In this document: piece by piece, positions 1 through 8,787 of the stretch
How positions within the stretch are numbered: position 1 is the first letter of the stretch
Layout of the letters: the number at the start of each line of letters is the position of its first letter
NCBI RefSeq assembly: GCF_021474685.1
Contig: NZ_JAKEIT010000006.1
Coordinates: 1-64,000 of the forward strand
Direction of reading: 5' to 3'
Source of the DNA: Tetragenococcus halophilus
GTDB taxonomy: Bacteria; Bacillota; Bacilli; Lactobacillales; Enterococcaceae
Length of the DNA stretch: 64,000 nt
Position numbers and translations under genes: made by a program
The notes under the pieces: model-generated
What the model was told of the DNA's origin: nothing
Database searches by the model: none
The model's input: the letters and a program-made list of their open reading frames with translations, nothing else

Positions 1-323
1 TGGTTTAAGGATAGATAATCATAGGAACAAGCGATTAAAAAAATAATCATTAATTGCCGGTTTTCTTTTGAATAATAGACATCATCAAAAAGTTGTAGCT
101 CCATTAAATAATTTTGCAAATATTCTTCCGTAGCTTTAGACAATATTAAATCATCGTTGTTTATCTTTATTTTTTGATTTCTTTTTAAGTCTTCATTTAT
201 CTTTTCTATCGCATAAGTTATTTGACGCTTAGTAAGTTTAAAATTACTTTCTAATTTATTAATACTCCTTTCATCCTTAAAAGTTATTTCATTTAATATT
301 TCCAACCCCTGATTATCAATCAC
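1..323 (-). CDS. PRD-type transcriptional regulator, N-terminal part (runs off the window)
   Basis: The minus strand reads open from a GTG at 321-323 to the window edge, giving 107 residues. An AGGAGGT ribosome binding site lies at 331-337, 7 bases upstream, which fixes the start. The peptide begins V(M)IDNQGLEILNEITF and continues with a region rich in K, N and E (KLTKRQITYAIEKINEDLK) that looks like the winged-helix domain of BglG/LicR/MtlR-type regulators. Such regulators follow it with PRD domains that sense PTS phosphorylation. The family call rests on this helix pattern and on the PTS context, so it is moderate. It lies downstream of the SIS-domain gene in the same direction, but a terminator separates them. 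Confidence 0.55.
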   Translation of the reverse strand, partial: MIDNQGLEILNEITFKDERSINKLESNFKLTKRQITYAIEKINEDLKRNQKIKINNDDLILSKATEEYLQNYLMELQLFDDVYYSKENRQLMIIFLIACSYDYLSLN

Positions 324-448
324 TTATATCACCTCCTGATTAAAAGTTTAGCGCCTAAATATACCGCTTTCAATAACAATTGGGTGTATATTTTGTCCGA
401 TTTAATTACAAGAATTAAGCTAGTTTTATCCTTCTTATTAAGAATAAA

Positions 449-494
449 AATATAGAAGAAACCAACAAATGAAATAATCGGCTTCTTCTATATT
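449..494 (-). terminator. Intrinsic terminator of the first Ula-type PTS operon
   Basis: AATATAGAAGAA (449-460) pairs perfectly with TTCTTCTATATT (483-494). It lies just past the stop of the SIS-domain gene, the last gene of the minus-strand operon. Confidence 0.6.
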
Positions 495-522
495 TAATGT
501 TATTATTCATTTAGTCAATTAA

Positions 523-1257
523 TTAAAAGTTATAATGAATAACATCTTTATATTGCTCAAATAATTGCTCGTTCAATTGACTACCACCGTCTAAATTTGC
601 AGAATAAAAGACTGGGGGATCGGTAACTCCATTTTGCAGTAGATTTCTTGTAACTTCAACAATTATAGCATTTAAAATCGTAGCGCCAACTACAGTAGAG
701 CTTGGACCTACTTTTTGCTTAATACCTTCAACCTTACAACTCCCATCACCAATATCTCCGTGATTATCAATAGTTACATCAGCAAGCTCAAATAAACGCT
801 TTCCTGAAGAATGACGGCTGCTAACAGACTTAGAATAAGTCTCATTTGTCAGAGCAATAATTTTTACTCCTTTTTCTTTTGCTGCAAGTGCTAAATCAAT
901 AATCACCGGATTGCGACCTGACACAGAATGTAAAATTAAAATATCATCCTCATGGAATGTCACTGTTGTTTCGATAGCTTGCCCGTATCCTTCCAGTTGT
1001 TCCATACGGCTCGTGAAAGTAATGGGTTGTCTATCTAACATTACTTCTTTGGCAAAGATCGCATTGATCGTCATCATTCCCCCAGCTCGGTAATACATTT
1101 CTTCAGCTAAAATTCCAGCATGACTAGCGCCAAATATATAAATCGAATGTTTATTTAAGTTAGCTTCAGTCAATAAGTCTATTGCTTGTTCCATTGCATC
1201 TGCTTCATTTTCTTCAACTTGTTCTAATATCTCTTTTACACGAGTAAAATATTGCAT
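523..1257 (-). CDS. SIS-domain sugar-phosphate-binding protein (UPF0309-like)
   Basis: This 244-residue protein has an N-terminal helical part (ILEQVEENEADAMEQAIDLL) followed by a SIS fold with YIFGASHAGILAEEMYYRAGG and the phosphosugar-binding loop LILHSVSGRNPVIIDLALAAKEKG. SIS domains bind or isomerise phosphosugars, often amino sugars. A GGAGGT site at 1265-1270 selects the ATG at 1257 over the TTG at 1272. It is the last gene of a regulator-EIIA-EIIB-EIIC-SIS operon and overlaps the EIIC stop region, so it probably acts on the phosphorylated product of that PTS. The substrate is unknown; an isomerase or lyase acting on an amino-sugar or ketose phosphate is an inference. Confidence 0.8.
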   Translation of the reverse strand: MQYFTRVKEILEQVEENEADAMEQAIDLLTEANLNKHSIYIFGASHAGILAEEMYYRAGGMMTINAIFAKEVMLDRQPITFTSRMEQLEGYGQAIETTVTFHEDDILILHSVSGRNPVIIDLALAAKEKGVKIIALTNETYSKSVSSRHSSGKRLFELADVTIDNHGDIGDGSCKVEGIKQKVGPSSTVVGATILNAIIVEVTRNLLQNGVTDPPVFYSANLDGGSQLNEQLFEQYKDVIHYNF

Positions 1258-1258
1258 T

Positions 1259-2509
1259 TTATAGACCTCCAAACAGTCCGCTAATAAAACGACCTAGCAT
1301 CGCCCAGAGTGAAAGATCATTTCCACCAAAAATTAATAACCAATTTTGAATAGTTGAACTAAACAACATTGCGGAAAAACCAACAAGTATAACCATTAGA
1401 ACAGACGCTACCACAGTACCTATAATTGCACCACGAAAGCCTCCTTGGCCTTCACCAATAATAGCAGCACCACCGCATTCAAAAAAACTAGTAATAACTA
1501 AAGGAACAATTGTGACACCAAAAACGTTAAATGAATTAGCAAATATCACCAGTATTGTAGACGTAATCATTGCTACCACAAAACCAATAATTACTGCATT
1601 AGGACGATAGTTAAATAAAATCGGTAAATCAAAAGCAGGTTTAGCTCCTGGAACAACTTTTTCTGCAATTCCTTGGAAAGCTGGAATAATTTGGTTAATC
1701 AACAGACGTACACCATAAAGCATAATTAATAAGCCAGCACCAAAATTTAAACCAGCAATCACTGAATACATAAATAAATTTTCATCTTGAGGAACTAACG
1801 CTGGTGCAATAATACCTACAACAATATACATTAGAAAAATAACGAGACCGCCTGTAATTGAAATTTCTCTAAAAAATGAAAGGCTCTCTGGCACTTTTAA
1901 GTCTTCTGTAGATTTCTCTTTATTCCCCACGCGTTTGGCAATAAAACCTGAAAATAATGATAATACACCTGTAGGATGTCCAATTAAAAACGAGTCATCT
2001 TCAGTAGCGGCCCAAACATATTTACGCATAATCCATGGCATAAACGACCAATAGCAAGCAGCTAAGATCGCACTAACTGTTATTAATAAAGTCCCTGTCA
2101 AGCCTGCTTCTACGCCCCCTGCTACTAAAACAAATGGGAACCACCAAAGCATATGTCCAGTTAGAAAAATCGTCTTAACTGGTGTAAAGCGAGCGATTAG
2201 TAAATGAATAATTAGCCCTAAAAACATCACTAAACCAACTGTGCCACCGTAATCCGCTGTGAACGTAACATCTGATAAACCTTCTGCAACTTCAACACCT
2301 AACTCTTCTTGAACCGCGGTGTTAATCGGCGAAATTGTACCAGTCAACATGTCTACACCAGCATTTAAAATTACCATACCAAATGCTGCGGTCATAGCTC
2401 CTTTAATAATTTCAGAAAAAGGCTTTTTTTGTACTGCTAGCCCTAACATTGCAATTAATCCTAATAAAACAGGTGGATTTTTTAAAATATAATCCGTAAT
2501 AAAACTCAT
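1259..2509 (-). CDS. PTS EIIC component, ascorbate (UlaA/SgaT) family
   Basis: A 416-residue, very hydrophobic protein with about ten membrane segments. Typical UlaA/SgaT-type stretches include GLIAMLGLAVQKKPFSEIIKGAMTAAFG near the N-terminus, FLTGHMLWWFPF, and a C-terminal half with IPAFQGIAEKVVPGAKPAFDLP and FFECGGAAIIGEGQGGFRGA. The family moves ascorbate or other acid or ketose substrates across the membrane with coupled phosphorylation. It follows the EIIB gene with a 4-base overlap. A second member lies at 44003-45376 and shares the same motifs (LLPAFQGIADKIIPNAVPAVDC). The substrate is not determined by sequence; the SIS-domain partner argues against plain ascorbate. Confidence 0.85.
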   Translation of the reverse strand: MSFITDYILKNPPVLLGLIAMLGLAVQKKPFSEIIKGAMTAAFGMVILNAGVDMLTGTISPINTAVQEELGVEVAEGLSDVTFTADYGGTVGLVMFLGLIIHLLIARFTPVKTIFLTGHMLWWFPFVLVAGGVEAGLTGTLLITVSAILAACYWSFMPWIMRKYVWAATEDDSFLIGHPTGVLSLFSGFIAKRVGNKEKSTEDLKVPESLSFFREISITGGLVIFLMYIVVGIIAPALVPQDENLFMYSVIAGLNFGAGLLIMLYGVRLLINQIIPAFQGIAEKVVPGAKPAFDLPILFNYRPNAVIIGFVVAMITSTILVIFANSFNVFGVTIVPLVITSFFECGGAAIIGEGQGGFRGAIIGTVVASVLMVILVGFSAMLFSSTIQNWLLIFGGNDLSLWAMLGRFISGLFGGL

Positions 2510-2793
2510 GTCTGTTCGCTCCTTTCATTTAAAAATTTTTCCATTTGTCCTTTAACTTCATTTTTATCCATATATTTTTTTACTGGGAAAACTGGGCCCT
2601 TAACCGAATTTTTCAATTCATTTAACAGCTCACTACTCGTAAAATAAGCATCTGCTGTAGTCGCCTTTGCAGTTGATAGATCCGTATTTTCAACCGTTGC
2701 TTGGACTCCTAGTTCCTTAGTCACTTTGTCTAATGTCATTTTTAAAACCATTGAACTTCCTACTCCAAAACCACATACTGCTAAAATCTTCAT
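2506..2793 (-). CDS. PTS EIIB component, lactose/ascorbate-like
   Basis: A cytoplasmic protein of 95 residues starting MKILAVCGFGVGSSMVLKM. Cys7 in the VCGFGVGSS P-loop is the expected phospho-accepting residue. The ATG at 2793 is preferred over the ATG at 2808 because GGAGG lies between the two at the right distance from the second. It carries phosphate from the EIIA (2808-3239) to the sugar bound by the EIIC (1259-2509), with which it overlaps. Confidence 0.85.
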   Translation of the reverse strand: MKILAVCGFGVGSSMVLKMTLDKVTKELGVQATVENTDLSTAKATTADAYFTSSELLNELKNSVKGPVFPVKKYMDKNEVKGQMEKFLNERSEQT

Positions 2794-2807
2794 TGTTTTT
2801 TCCTCCA

Positions 2808-3239
2808 TTATTTAAAAAGATTCACTATTTCAGCTTTATCTCCGCTTAAAATAATTTGGTACTTTTGTTCATCCATAAACACCTCCATAATCTCTTGTAG
2901 GCTTTTTAAATGACTTTGACTATCTTCTGCTGCCAATATTAGAAATATTTTAACTGGCTTTCCTTCTAAATCGATTGGCTTTTTAGTAACTAGAAGACTC
3001 ATACTTTGCTTTTCTACTCCTTGTCCAGCTTGAGCATGCATTAAAGCAAAGTAGTCAGCTAGAACCATGTAGGGACCGTTATTTTTTACACTTTCAATCA
3101 TGTTCTTAACATAAGTTGGAGTAATTAGCTCTTCTTTTTGTAAAGGCTTACTTGCTAAACTAACAGCTTCTTTCCAATTATCAATTGAATCGACCACCTT
3201 TATATGATTTTCCGGAAGTAACTGTCTTAAATCATTCAT
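2808..3239 (-). CDS. PTS EIIA component, mannitol/fructose (EIIA-2) type
   Basis: A 143-residue EIIA-2 domain protein. The phosphorylatable histidine is His68 in ALMHAQAG; the usual motif is AMPHARPE, as in the paralogue at 45706-46173, so the surroundings of the active site have drifted here. The start ATG overlaps the regulator's TGA stop (ATGA), and GGAGG lies inside the regulator's last codons, showing translational coupling. It should pass phosphate from HPr to the EIIB encoded next. Confidence 0.8.
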   Translation of the reverse strand: MNDLRQLLPENHIKVVDSIDNWKEAVSLASKPLQKEELITPTYVKNMIESVKNNGPYMVLADYFALMHAQAGQGVEKQSMSLLVTKKPIDLEGKPVKIFLILAAEDSQSHLKSLQEIMEVFMDEQKYQIILSGDKAEIVNLFK

Positions 3240-4861
3240 TCTTTAACCTCCATCATCTTCGAAATAAACCAATTTTTATCTTCAATACCTTGCATAATTA
3301 AGTTCATTACTGGTTCAATTTTTTTATCGTCTTCTTCGCGGATTAATAACAAAGCAATTATATCTACTAGTTGATTTCCCCACGAAATCGCTTTATCTAA
3401 AACCAAAATTGAAACAGACGTCTCTTCCACAAAGTCAGGATTCCCATGTGGGATGGCAAAACCGTTACCAAGATAAGTCGATTGTAGTTCTTCTCTTTCC
3501 CAGACAGAGTCAATAAAGTTCTCTTTTAATAATTCATCGGAGAAATTCTGTCTTTTAAATAAATAACCGAGAGCGTTTTTCTTCGTAGAAAAATTACCAA
3601 ATATGACATCTTTCCCAACTAAACTTCTTGTTTCATAACTAAGTTCAAATTTCTTGGTCATTTTTTGCTCATTACAAATGATTAAATCAATATAGTAGTT
3701 CAAGATTTTTTTCATATCTTTTGCTGTAACCATGGGCGAAATTGTTACAATTGGTTTTCTTTGTTCATTTATTGGAACTGTAGAAATAATAAAGTCAACA
3801 TCAGAAATTTCCATATTTTTAAGCTTTGAAGTGGAAACTGTCTCAATACTATTAATGTCAGGTAGTATTCTTCTAATTTTTGCTGAAACATAAGAACTTG
3901 TTCCTATACCATTTGGACAAACAAACAAAATTTTGTTCATTTTCTTTAATCGCTCTACTGCTGCTTGAAAATGAATTGCAACAAACCCTACCTCATCATC
4001 AGATAAACTAATTTGATAAGTCTTACAAAAATCACTTAAAGCAAACCAAACAACACCAAATAATGACGGATACATTTGTTTTATCTCATTAATTAAGGGA
4101 TTAACTATCGTTGTTTGCGCTTCTGACCTTAAAAATAATTGGTATAAATGAACAACTACATCTTCTTCTAAATGTTTGTCTTGTGAGAGGTCTGTACTTA
4201 TCCCTTCACTGACTTTTTGTATCAATATTCGAATCCTCTCTCTAAATGAAAAAGGAATTTTTTCATCTTTTAAGAAAAATCTCATACCACTACCTACGAT
4301 TAAATAGGTTAAATGTTGCGCTTCTTCAGATGAAAAATGATAGATTCCCTGGCTTTCTATTTCTTTTAAAAGATCGTAAACAATAGGATATTTATCAAAC
4401 TCAAGAAACAAACGCCCAAATTGGTTTTTACCATCTAATTGAATTTGGTAACCTTTTTTAGAACGGGAAATAATTAAATATATTGAAACGACAATGTTTT
4501 CTATATGGCTTTCAGGAATATCGATCTCTCTTTTTTCAATTGCTTTATGAAAAACATCGGCTATTTGCTTTATCAAACAATCATCGATATTCATTACTTC
4601 TTCATGCTGAAGAATAATACGTTTCAATAATTTTTGAACTTGTATCTCATTTCCTGCAAAAAAAGTACCTGAATTATCAAAAGTTAAGGACAAATCTTCT
4701 TTTGAAAATAATCTCTTAATATACGAAATATCATTTGCAATGCTACTTCTAGAAACAAAATATTCTTCAGAAAGTTGTTGGTAACTCAAATGTTCATAAT
4801 TCAATAACCTTTCAAATATGTGTAGTCTTCTTGTTTTGCTGTCAGTATACTGAGTATTCAT
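3236..4861 (-). CDS. BglG/MtlR-family PTS-sensing activator (HTH, PRD, EIIB, EIIA)
   Basis: A 541-residue multidomain regulator. Residues 1-60 hold a DeoR/HTH-like helix-turn-helix (YQQLSEEYFVSRSSIANDISYIKRLF). The middle contains two PRD-like helical regions. Around residue 315 is an EIIB-like segment, KILFVCPNGIGTSSY, and the C-terminus is an EIIA-2 domain with His near 472 (GFAIPHGNPDF). This is the MtlR/LicR architecture: DNA-binding activity is set by PTS phosphorylation of PRD, EIIB and EIIA. It is first in the operon that encodes its PTS, so it probably controls its own operon. A GGTGAGGGAG ribosome site precedes the ATG. Confidence 0.85.
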   Translation of the reverse strand: MNTQYTDSKTRRLHIFERLLNYEHLSYQQLSEEYFVSRSSIANDISYIKRLFSKEDLSLTFDNSGTFFAGNEIQVQKLLKRIILQHEEVMNIDDCLIKQIADVFHKAIEKREIDIPESHIENIVVSIYLIISRSKKGYQIQLDGKNQFGRLFLEFDKYPIVYDLLKEIESQGIYHFSSEEAQHLTYLIVGSGMRFFLKDEKIPFSFRERIRILIQKVSEGISTDLSQDKHLEEDVVVHLYQLFLRSEAQTTIVNPLINEIKQMYPSLFGVVWFALSDFCKTYQISLSDDEVGFVAIHFQAAVERLKKMNKILFVCPNGIGTSSYVSAKIRRILPDINSIETVSTSKLKNMEISDVDFIISTVPINEQRKPIVTISPMVTAKDMKKILNYYIDLIICNEQKMTKKFELSYETRSLVGKDVIFGNFSTKKNALGYLFKRQNFSDELLKENFIDSVWEREELQSTYLGNGFAIPHGNPDFVEETSVSILVLDKAISWGNQLVDIIALLLIREEDDKKIEPVMNLIMQGIEDKNWFISKMMEVKE

Positions 4862-5014
4862 TTCTCCCTCACCTTCTAGTTATAAATTAGCATATAGCTT
4901 CTTGCCTGAGGAGACCAAATAAATCTAGGCAAATCTGTTAAAAATGTTGTACACCTACATGAAAAATTTGCTGTATAAAAAACATATATGGCTGTACTTT
5001 CTTTAACAAAAAAA

Positions 5015-5057
5015 CAATGCTTATCTCGTTTATTATATCTAACGAATATAAGCATTG
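5015..5057 (-). terminator. Terminator after the alpha-glucoside-like PTS gene
   Basis: CAATGCTTAT (5015-5024) pairs perfectly with ATAAGCATTG (5048-5057). On the minus strand the stem is followed by seven T residues. It ends the operon 8636-5100; A and T runs on both sides allow some function in the other direction. Confidence 0.75.
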
Positions 5058-5099
5058 CCTTTTTTATATTTAACAAACTAAATTAGATCAATTAACAAT

Positions 5100-6515
5100 T
5101 TATTCATCCAATAATTTATTCATTTCCCCCATAACGCTGGTTACTTCAGGTCCTATCACAATTTGAAAATGATTTTCTGATGGTTTTACGATCCCACTAA
5201 TGCCAGTTTGTTTTATACGTTCTTCATCAACTAAGTTTGGCTGACTAACTGTTACTCTCATACGTGTTACACAATTATACATGTCATCGATATTGTCTTT
5301 ACCGCCAAGTGATTCTAATAGTTTTTTAGCAAGGTATTCGTAATTCCCAGTGTTCAGTGATAGATCTTTTTCCTCTTCTGAAGATTCTTCTGTATAGTTA
5401 CTTTCTTTTTCTCGACCTAAAGTTTCAATATCTAATTTAGTAATTAAATAGTAAAAGGTAAAGTAATAAATAAAGAAAAATACAATCCCAACCGGAATAA
5501 TCAATAAAACGTTATCTCCTATATTGTATCCTAAAATATAATCAATAATATTCGCTCCAAATGAAAAGCCTAACCTAATGTTTAAAGAATATGCGACAAT
5601 ACCCGCAAGTCCAGCCAAAATCGAATGTACAAAATAAAGCATAGGCGAAATAAACATAAAACTAAATTCAATTGGTTCTGTAATATTAGTCAAAAATGAG
5701 GTAAAGGCTCCGCTTCCCATAATTCCTTTTACTCTTTCTTTATTTTCTTCTCGGGAAGCTCTATATATTGCAAACGTAATCCCTGGTACTCCAAACATCA
5801 TTACGATGAAAAAACCAGCTAAAAAATAACCTGCCGTTGGGTCACCATTTAAGAAACGTGGAATTTCTCCACTTAAAGTTTCTCCTGTTTGCGTAGTAAA
5901 ACTACCTAGTTCAAAGTAGATATACGTATTAATAACATGGTGTAGTCCTAATGGAATGAGCAATCGATTAAAAAATAAGAATAGACCAACACCAAAAGCG
6001 CCCATTCCAACCCAACTTTGGGCAAATAGATCAATAGCGTTTTGCACCGGCGCCCAAATAAATCCAAAAATTAACGATACTACAATCATGATCATTAATA
6101 CCATTGTTAGTGGAAATCTTTCTCCCGCGAAAAAAGATAAAACTTTTGGTAAATTTTGATTTTTAAACTTATTATAAGTCCAACTGGCTACGCCTCCGGC
6201 TAAAAGGCCCCCAAAAATCCCCATATCAATGTCTGGATCCATAATAGCTAAGCCTTCACGCAAAGTTAAAATTGATAATACAGCTGTTAATGTTGCCATC
6301 CCTTTATCTCTAGCTTGAGCAAATCCAAATACTACGCCGATGGCAAATAAAATATCAAGGTTTTCAAATACAGCATTTCCTGCTGAAGATAAGATAGGAA
6401 TATTAAAAAGATCTTCAGCTGATAATCTAAGCAATATCCCAGCTATAGGCATTGCAGAAACAGGTATCAACATAGAACGCCCTAATTTTTGAATATTTTC
6501 CTTTATTTTGGCCAT
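5100..6515 (-). CDS. PTS EIICB, glucose/maltose (GlcB/MalX-like) family
   Basis: A 471-residue EIIC-EIIB fusion. Residues 1-370 are the membrane EIIC domain (KLGRSMLIPVSAMPIAGILL, RLLIPLGLHHVINTYIYFELG, TNITEPIEFSFMFISPMLY). An acidic linker (EESSEEEKDLS) leads to an EIIB domain with phospho-Cys415 in YNCVTRMRV. There is no EIIA domain, so an EIIA elsewhere must supply phosphate. It shares a direction with a GH4 phospho-glucosidase and a ChbG-like gene, so it likely imports an alpha-glucoside or related disaccharide. A TAGGAGG site precedes the ATG, and a cre-like sequence sits 20 bases further upstream. Confidence 0.85.
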   Translation of the reverse strand: MAKIKENIQKLGRSMLIPVSAMPIAGILLRLSAEDLFNIPILSSAGNAVFENLDILFAIGVVFGFAQARDKGMATLTAVLSILTLREGLAIMDPDIDMGIFGGLLAGGVASWTYNKFKNQNLPKVLSFFAGERFPLTMVLMIMIVVSLIFGFIWAPVQNAIDLFAQSWVGMGAFGVGLFLFFNRLLIPLGLHHVINTYIYFELGSFTTQTGETLSGEIPRFLNGDPTAGYFLAGFFIVMMFGVPGITFAIYRASREENKERVKGIMGSGAFTSFLTNITEPIEFSFMFISPMLYFVHSILAGLAGIVAYSLNIRLGFSFGANIIDYILGYNIGDNVLLIIPVGIVFFFIYYFTFYYLITKLDIETLGREKESNYTEESSEEEKDLSLNTGNYEYLAKKLLESLGGKDNIDDMYNCVTRMRVTVSQPNLVDEERIKQTGISGIVKPSENHFQIVIGPEVTSVMGEMNKLLDE

Positions 6516-6535
6516 TTTTATCCTCCTATTAGTTA

Positions 6536-6549
6536 AAATAGCGCTTACA
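6536..6549 (-). promoter_or_regulatory. cre-like site before the EIICB gene
   Basis: On the minus strand this reads TGTAAGCGCTATTT, matching the CcpA cre consensus TGWNANCGNTNWCA except for the last two bases. It sits between the ChbG-like stop and the EIICB ribosome site, where carbon catabolite control would be expected. Confidence 0.4.
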
Positions 6550-6567
6550 AACCATTATATAATTATT

Positions 6568-7311
6568 TTAAATGTCTCTGTAATTCCCTAATACGATGTT
6601 GTTTTCTTCGAATACTTCTTTATATTTCTCATTTTGTAATTCACCACACGTATGAGCTCTTAAATCCCTTAACCCAGAATTATTTAAAACAACGTTGTCT
6701 ATAAACCCCGGATGGCACATACATTCAACAGAATGGTATTCTTTACAGTCTTGAATAAGATTTTTAATTGTAATTGGCTTCCATATTTCTTTCTCATCAG
6801 CTAATTGGTCAAAATCCATCGAAAATTTTTTCGTTGTTTTTAAGCATGATGGAACATCAAAATTATTTCTTACTGGTAAATTGTATTTTTGAGCCAATTC
6901 AATAAAAATTTCTTTCATTGGTCCAAAACTGTTAACATGATGATGACTATCTAAATGTGTAGGTTTAATACCCGTAAGTAAAATTTTTTCAATTTGTGCT
7001 CGCCACTCTCTATATACCTCGTCAGGGTTCACAGAGAAATCGCCTTCATAAAAAGACAATGAATGAAAGCTATCATTATCAGAAATAGACGGAACATCGT
7101 TTAACAAAGGCTTACCACATGTTAGCGTTAAATGTACGCCAATGCCTAAGTTTGGATAATTTTGAGCTAATTCAACTCCATGTTCAAAACCAGGCATATT
7201 CGCTAACATTGTTGTAGAAGTTAAAATTCCTTTTTTATGAGCAGCTACAATCCCTAAATTAATTCCTTCACTATAGCCAAAGTCATCAGCATTTATTATT
7301 AGTACATCCAT
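6568..7311 (-). CDS. ChbG/YdjC-family carbohydrate deacetylase
   Basis: A 247-residue YdjC/ChbG protein. The metal-binding motifs are visible: NADDFGYSEGIN at the N-terminus, GVHLTLTCGKPL (His near residue 70), and THLDSHHHVNSFGP in the middle. The family removes acetyl groups from N-acetylated sugars such as chitobiose-6-phosphate. It lies between the GH4 enzyme and the EIICB, so it probably prepares an acetylated phospho-disaccharide for the GH4 enzyme, or acts on a side substrate. The pairing of a glv-like PTS and GH4 with a chb-like deacetylase makes the true substrate uncertain. Confidence 0.8.
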   Translation of the reverse strand: MDVLIINADDFGYSEGINLGIVAAHKKGILTSTTMLANMPGFEHGVELAQNYPNLGIGVHLTLTCGKPLLNDVPSISDNDSFHSLSFYEGDFSVNPDEVYREWRAQIEKILLTGIKPTHLDSHHHVNSFGPMKEIFIELAQKYNLPVRNNFDVPSCLKTTKKFSMDFDQLADEKEIWKPITIKNLIQDCKEYHSVECMCHPGFIDNVVLNNSGLRDLRAHTCGELQNEKYKEVFEENNIVLGNYRDI

Positions 7312-7325
7312 AAAGACACATCCTT

Positions 7326-8636
7326 TTAGTTTAATTCAACCCAATAATCTCCATTTGCTTCTATAAACTCGTCTAATACCTTTCTTGCCACATCAGCATT
7401 AGGTACTGTTTGGTTGAGTGTAAATGATTCAAAAGCTTTTTGATACGAATTTTCAAAAAAAGCATCAACCAATAATTTTTCTGAAGCCACCTGTGCCTCC
7501 ATCAATCCTTTATGAAAATCTGGAATATCTTCTCTTAACGAAATAGGCTCTACCCCTTTTGAATTAACGTAACATGGTACTTCGACTACAGCATCTTCCC
7601 TCAAATTAGGAATAGCTCCTCGATTTGGCACAATCAACATAAAGCGTTTATTCAAGTTATTTTGAATAGACACTGCCATATCCACAATATATTGCCCGTG
7701 TGAATCACTTTCATATTGAACTTCGGTAATATCATTTGCATTTTGTATTTGATAAACTGTTTCTTTAATTTCCTTAAGTCGACCGTCCATAATCTCATTA
7801 GCTCGTGTATAATTCTGGTCAGAATGCTCTAAAACAATATTCGGATACAAATAATATTGTAAATAATTATTTGGGATATGTGTGGGAAATTTTTTCACCA
7901 TATATTCCATAATTTTATAGGTAGTAACCCAATTGTTTTCTAAACCATCCGTTTTAAAACCTTGTTGGATAATTTTTTCTATAATTTCAGGCATAATATC
8001 TTTATCTACCGTGCGATCATATATGTTTTTATACCATCCAAAATGGTTTAAACCATAATACTCACTAATCCAGTTTTTGCGGTCATAACCAAATGAGTCA
8101 GCAATTAACTCTTCTATACTAATCGTCATATCGCAAGCATTAATTATTTTAGCGTTCGGAAATTTTCTGCGTACACTTTCTGCTATAATGGTCTCCGGGT
8201 TGGTATAATTTAATATCCATGCGTCCGGAGCATACTCTTGAATATCACTAACCAGTTCTAAAAATCCCTTCATCGAACGCATACCATAAGAAAAGCCGCC
8301 CAAGCCACATGTTTCTTGTCCAACAGCGCCACAATTTAATGGTATCTTTTCATCTAATTCTCGCATTTCAATCCCACCGACCCTAATTTGGGAGAAAACA
8401 AAATCGATGCCAGTAAATGCCTCCTTAGGCTCTAGGGTAGCCAACAAAGAAATATCGGAGCCATTCTTTTTTAATAAGAAATCGATAATAATTTCCATGT
8501 CATGATTTCTTTCTTGGTCTATATCATATAGTCGAATCTCTTTAATTGGGAAAAATTCCTGATTTTTAAGCAAAGTAAGTACGATCCCTGGTGTGTGTCC
8601 ACTTCCTCCACCTGCAATTGTAATAATGTTTGACAT
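7326..8636 (-). CDS. GH4 NAD-dependent 6-phospho-glycosidase
   Basis: A 436-residue glycoside hydrolase family 4 enzyme. It starts MSNIITIAGGGSGHTPG (NAD-binding loop), then has NYTNPETIIAES and the metal-site region NACDMT, followed by YYGLNHFGWY. GH4 enzymes cleave phospho-disaccharides by an oxidation-elimination mechanism using NAD and Mn. The CDM motif resembles that of alpha-specific members (GlvA/MalH, CDMP) rather than beta-specific ones (CNxP), so a 6-phospho-alpha-glucosidase is favoured. GGAAGG at 8641-8646 selects ATG 8636 over a TTG upstream. It is divergent from the RpiR gene. Confidence 0.85.
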   Translation of the reverse strand: MSNIITIAGGGSGHTPGIVLTLLKNQEFFPIKEIRLYDIDQERNHDMEIIIDFLLKKNGSDISLLATLEPKEAFTGIDFVFSQIRVGGIEMRELDEKIPLNCGAVGQETCGLGGFSYGMRSMKGFLELVSDIQEYAPDAWILNYTNPETIIAESVRRKFPNAKIINACDMTISIEELIADSFGYDRKNWISEYYGLNHFGWYKNIYDRTVDKDIMPEIIEKIIQQGFKTDGLENNWVTTYKIMEYMVKKFPTHIPNNYLQYYLYPNIVLEHSDQNYTRANEIMDGRLKEIKETVYQIQNANDITEVQYESDSHGQYIVDMAVSIQNNLNKRFMLIVPNRGAIPNLREDAVVEVPCYVNSKGVEPISLREDIPDFHKGLMEAQVASEKLLVDAFFENSYQKAFESFTLNQTVPNADVARKVLDEFIEANGDYWVELN

Positions 8637-8671
8637 AATATCCTTCCTTTCCAAATTTTCTTAATTTCATG

Positions 8672-8751
8672 TTACTTTGAAAGTATGATAAAATACAGCT
8701 CAAACAAGCATAATGAAACGATTTCAAAAACAAAAAATTTACTTTCAAATG
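8672..8751. promoter_or_regulatory. Paired palindromic motifs in the GH4/rpiR divergent region
   Basis: TTACTTTGAAAGTA (8672-8685) is a near-perfect palindrome, and a related TTTACTTTCAAAT lies at 8739-8751, about six helical turns away. Both sit between the GH4 and RpiR starts, where the regulator would act. They are candidate RpiR operators; this is inference from symmetry and position. Confidence 0.45.
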
Positions 8752-8787
8752 ATGAAAATTTTTTCAAAATGGAGAAGGATAAAGATT

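Noticed and set aside
4876..5076. Minus-strand open frame of 66 codons before the PRD regulator
   Set aside because: It spans the terminator of the EIICB operon, has no ribosome site, and its composition (many C, F, Y) is that of non-coding AT-rich DNA.
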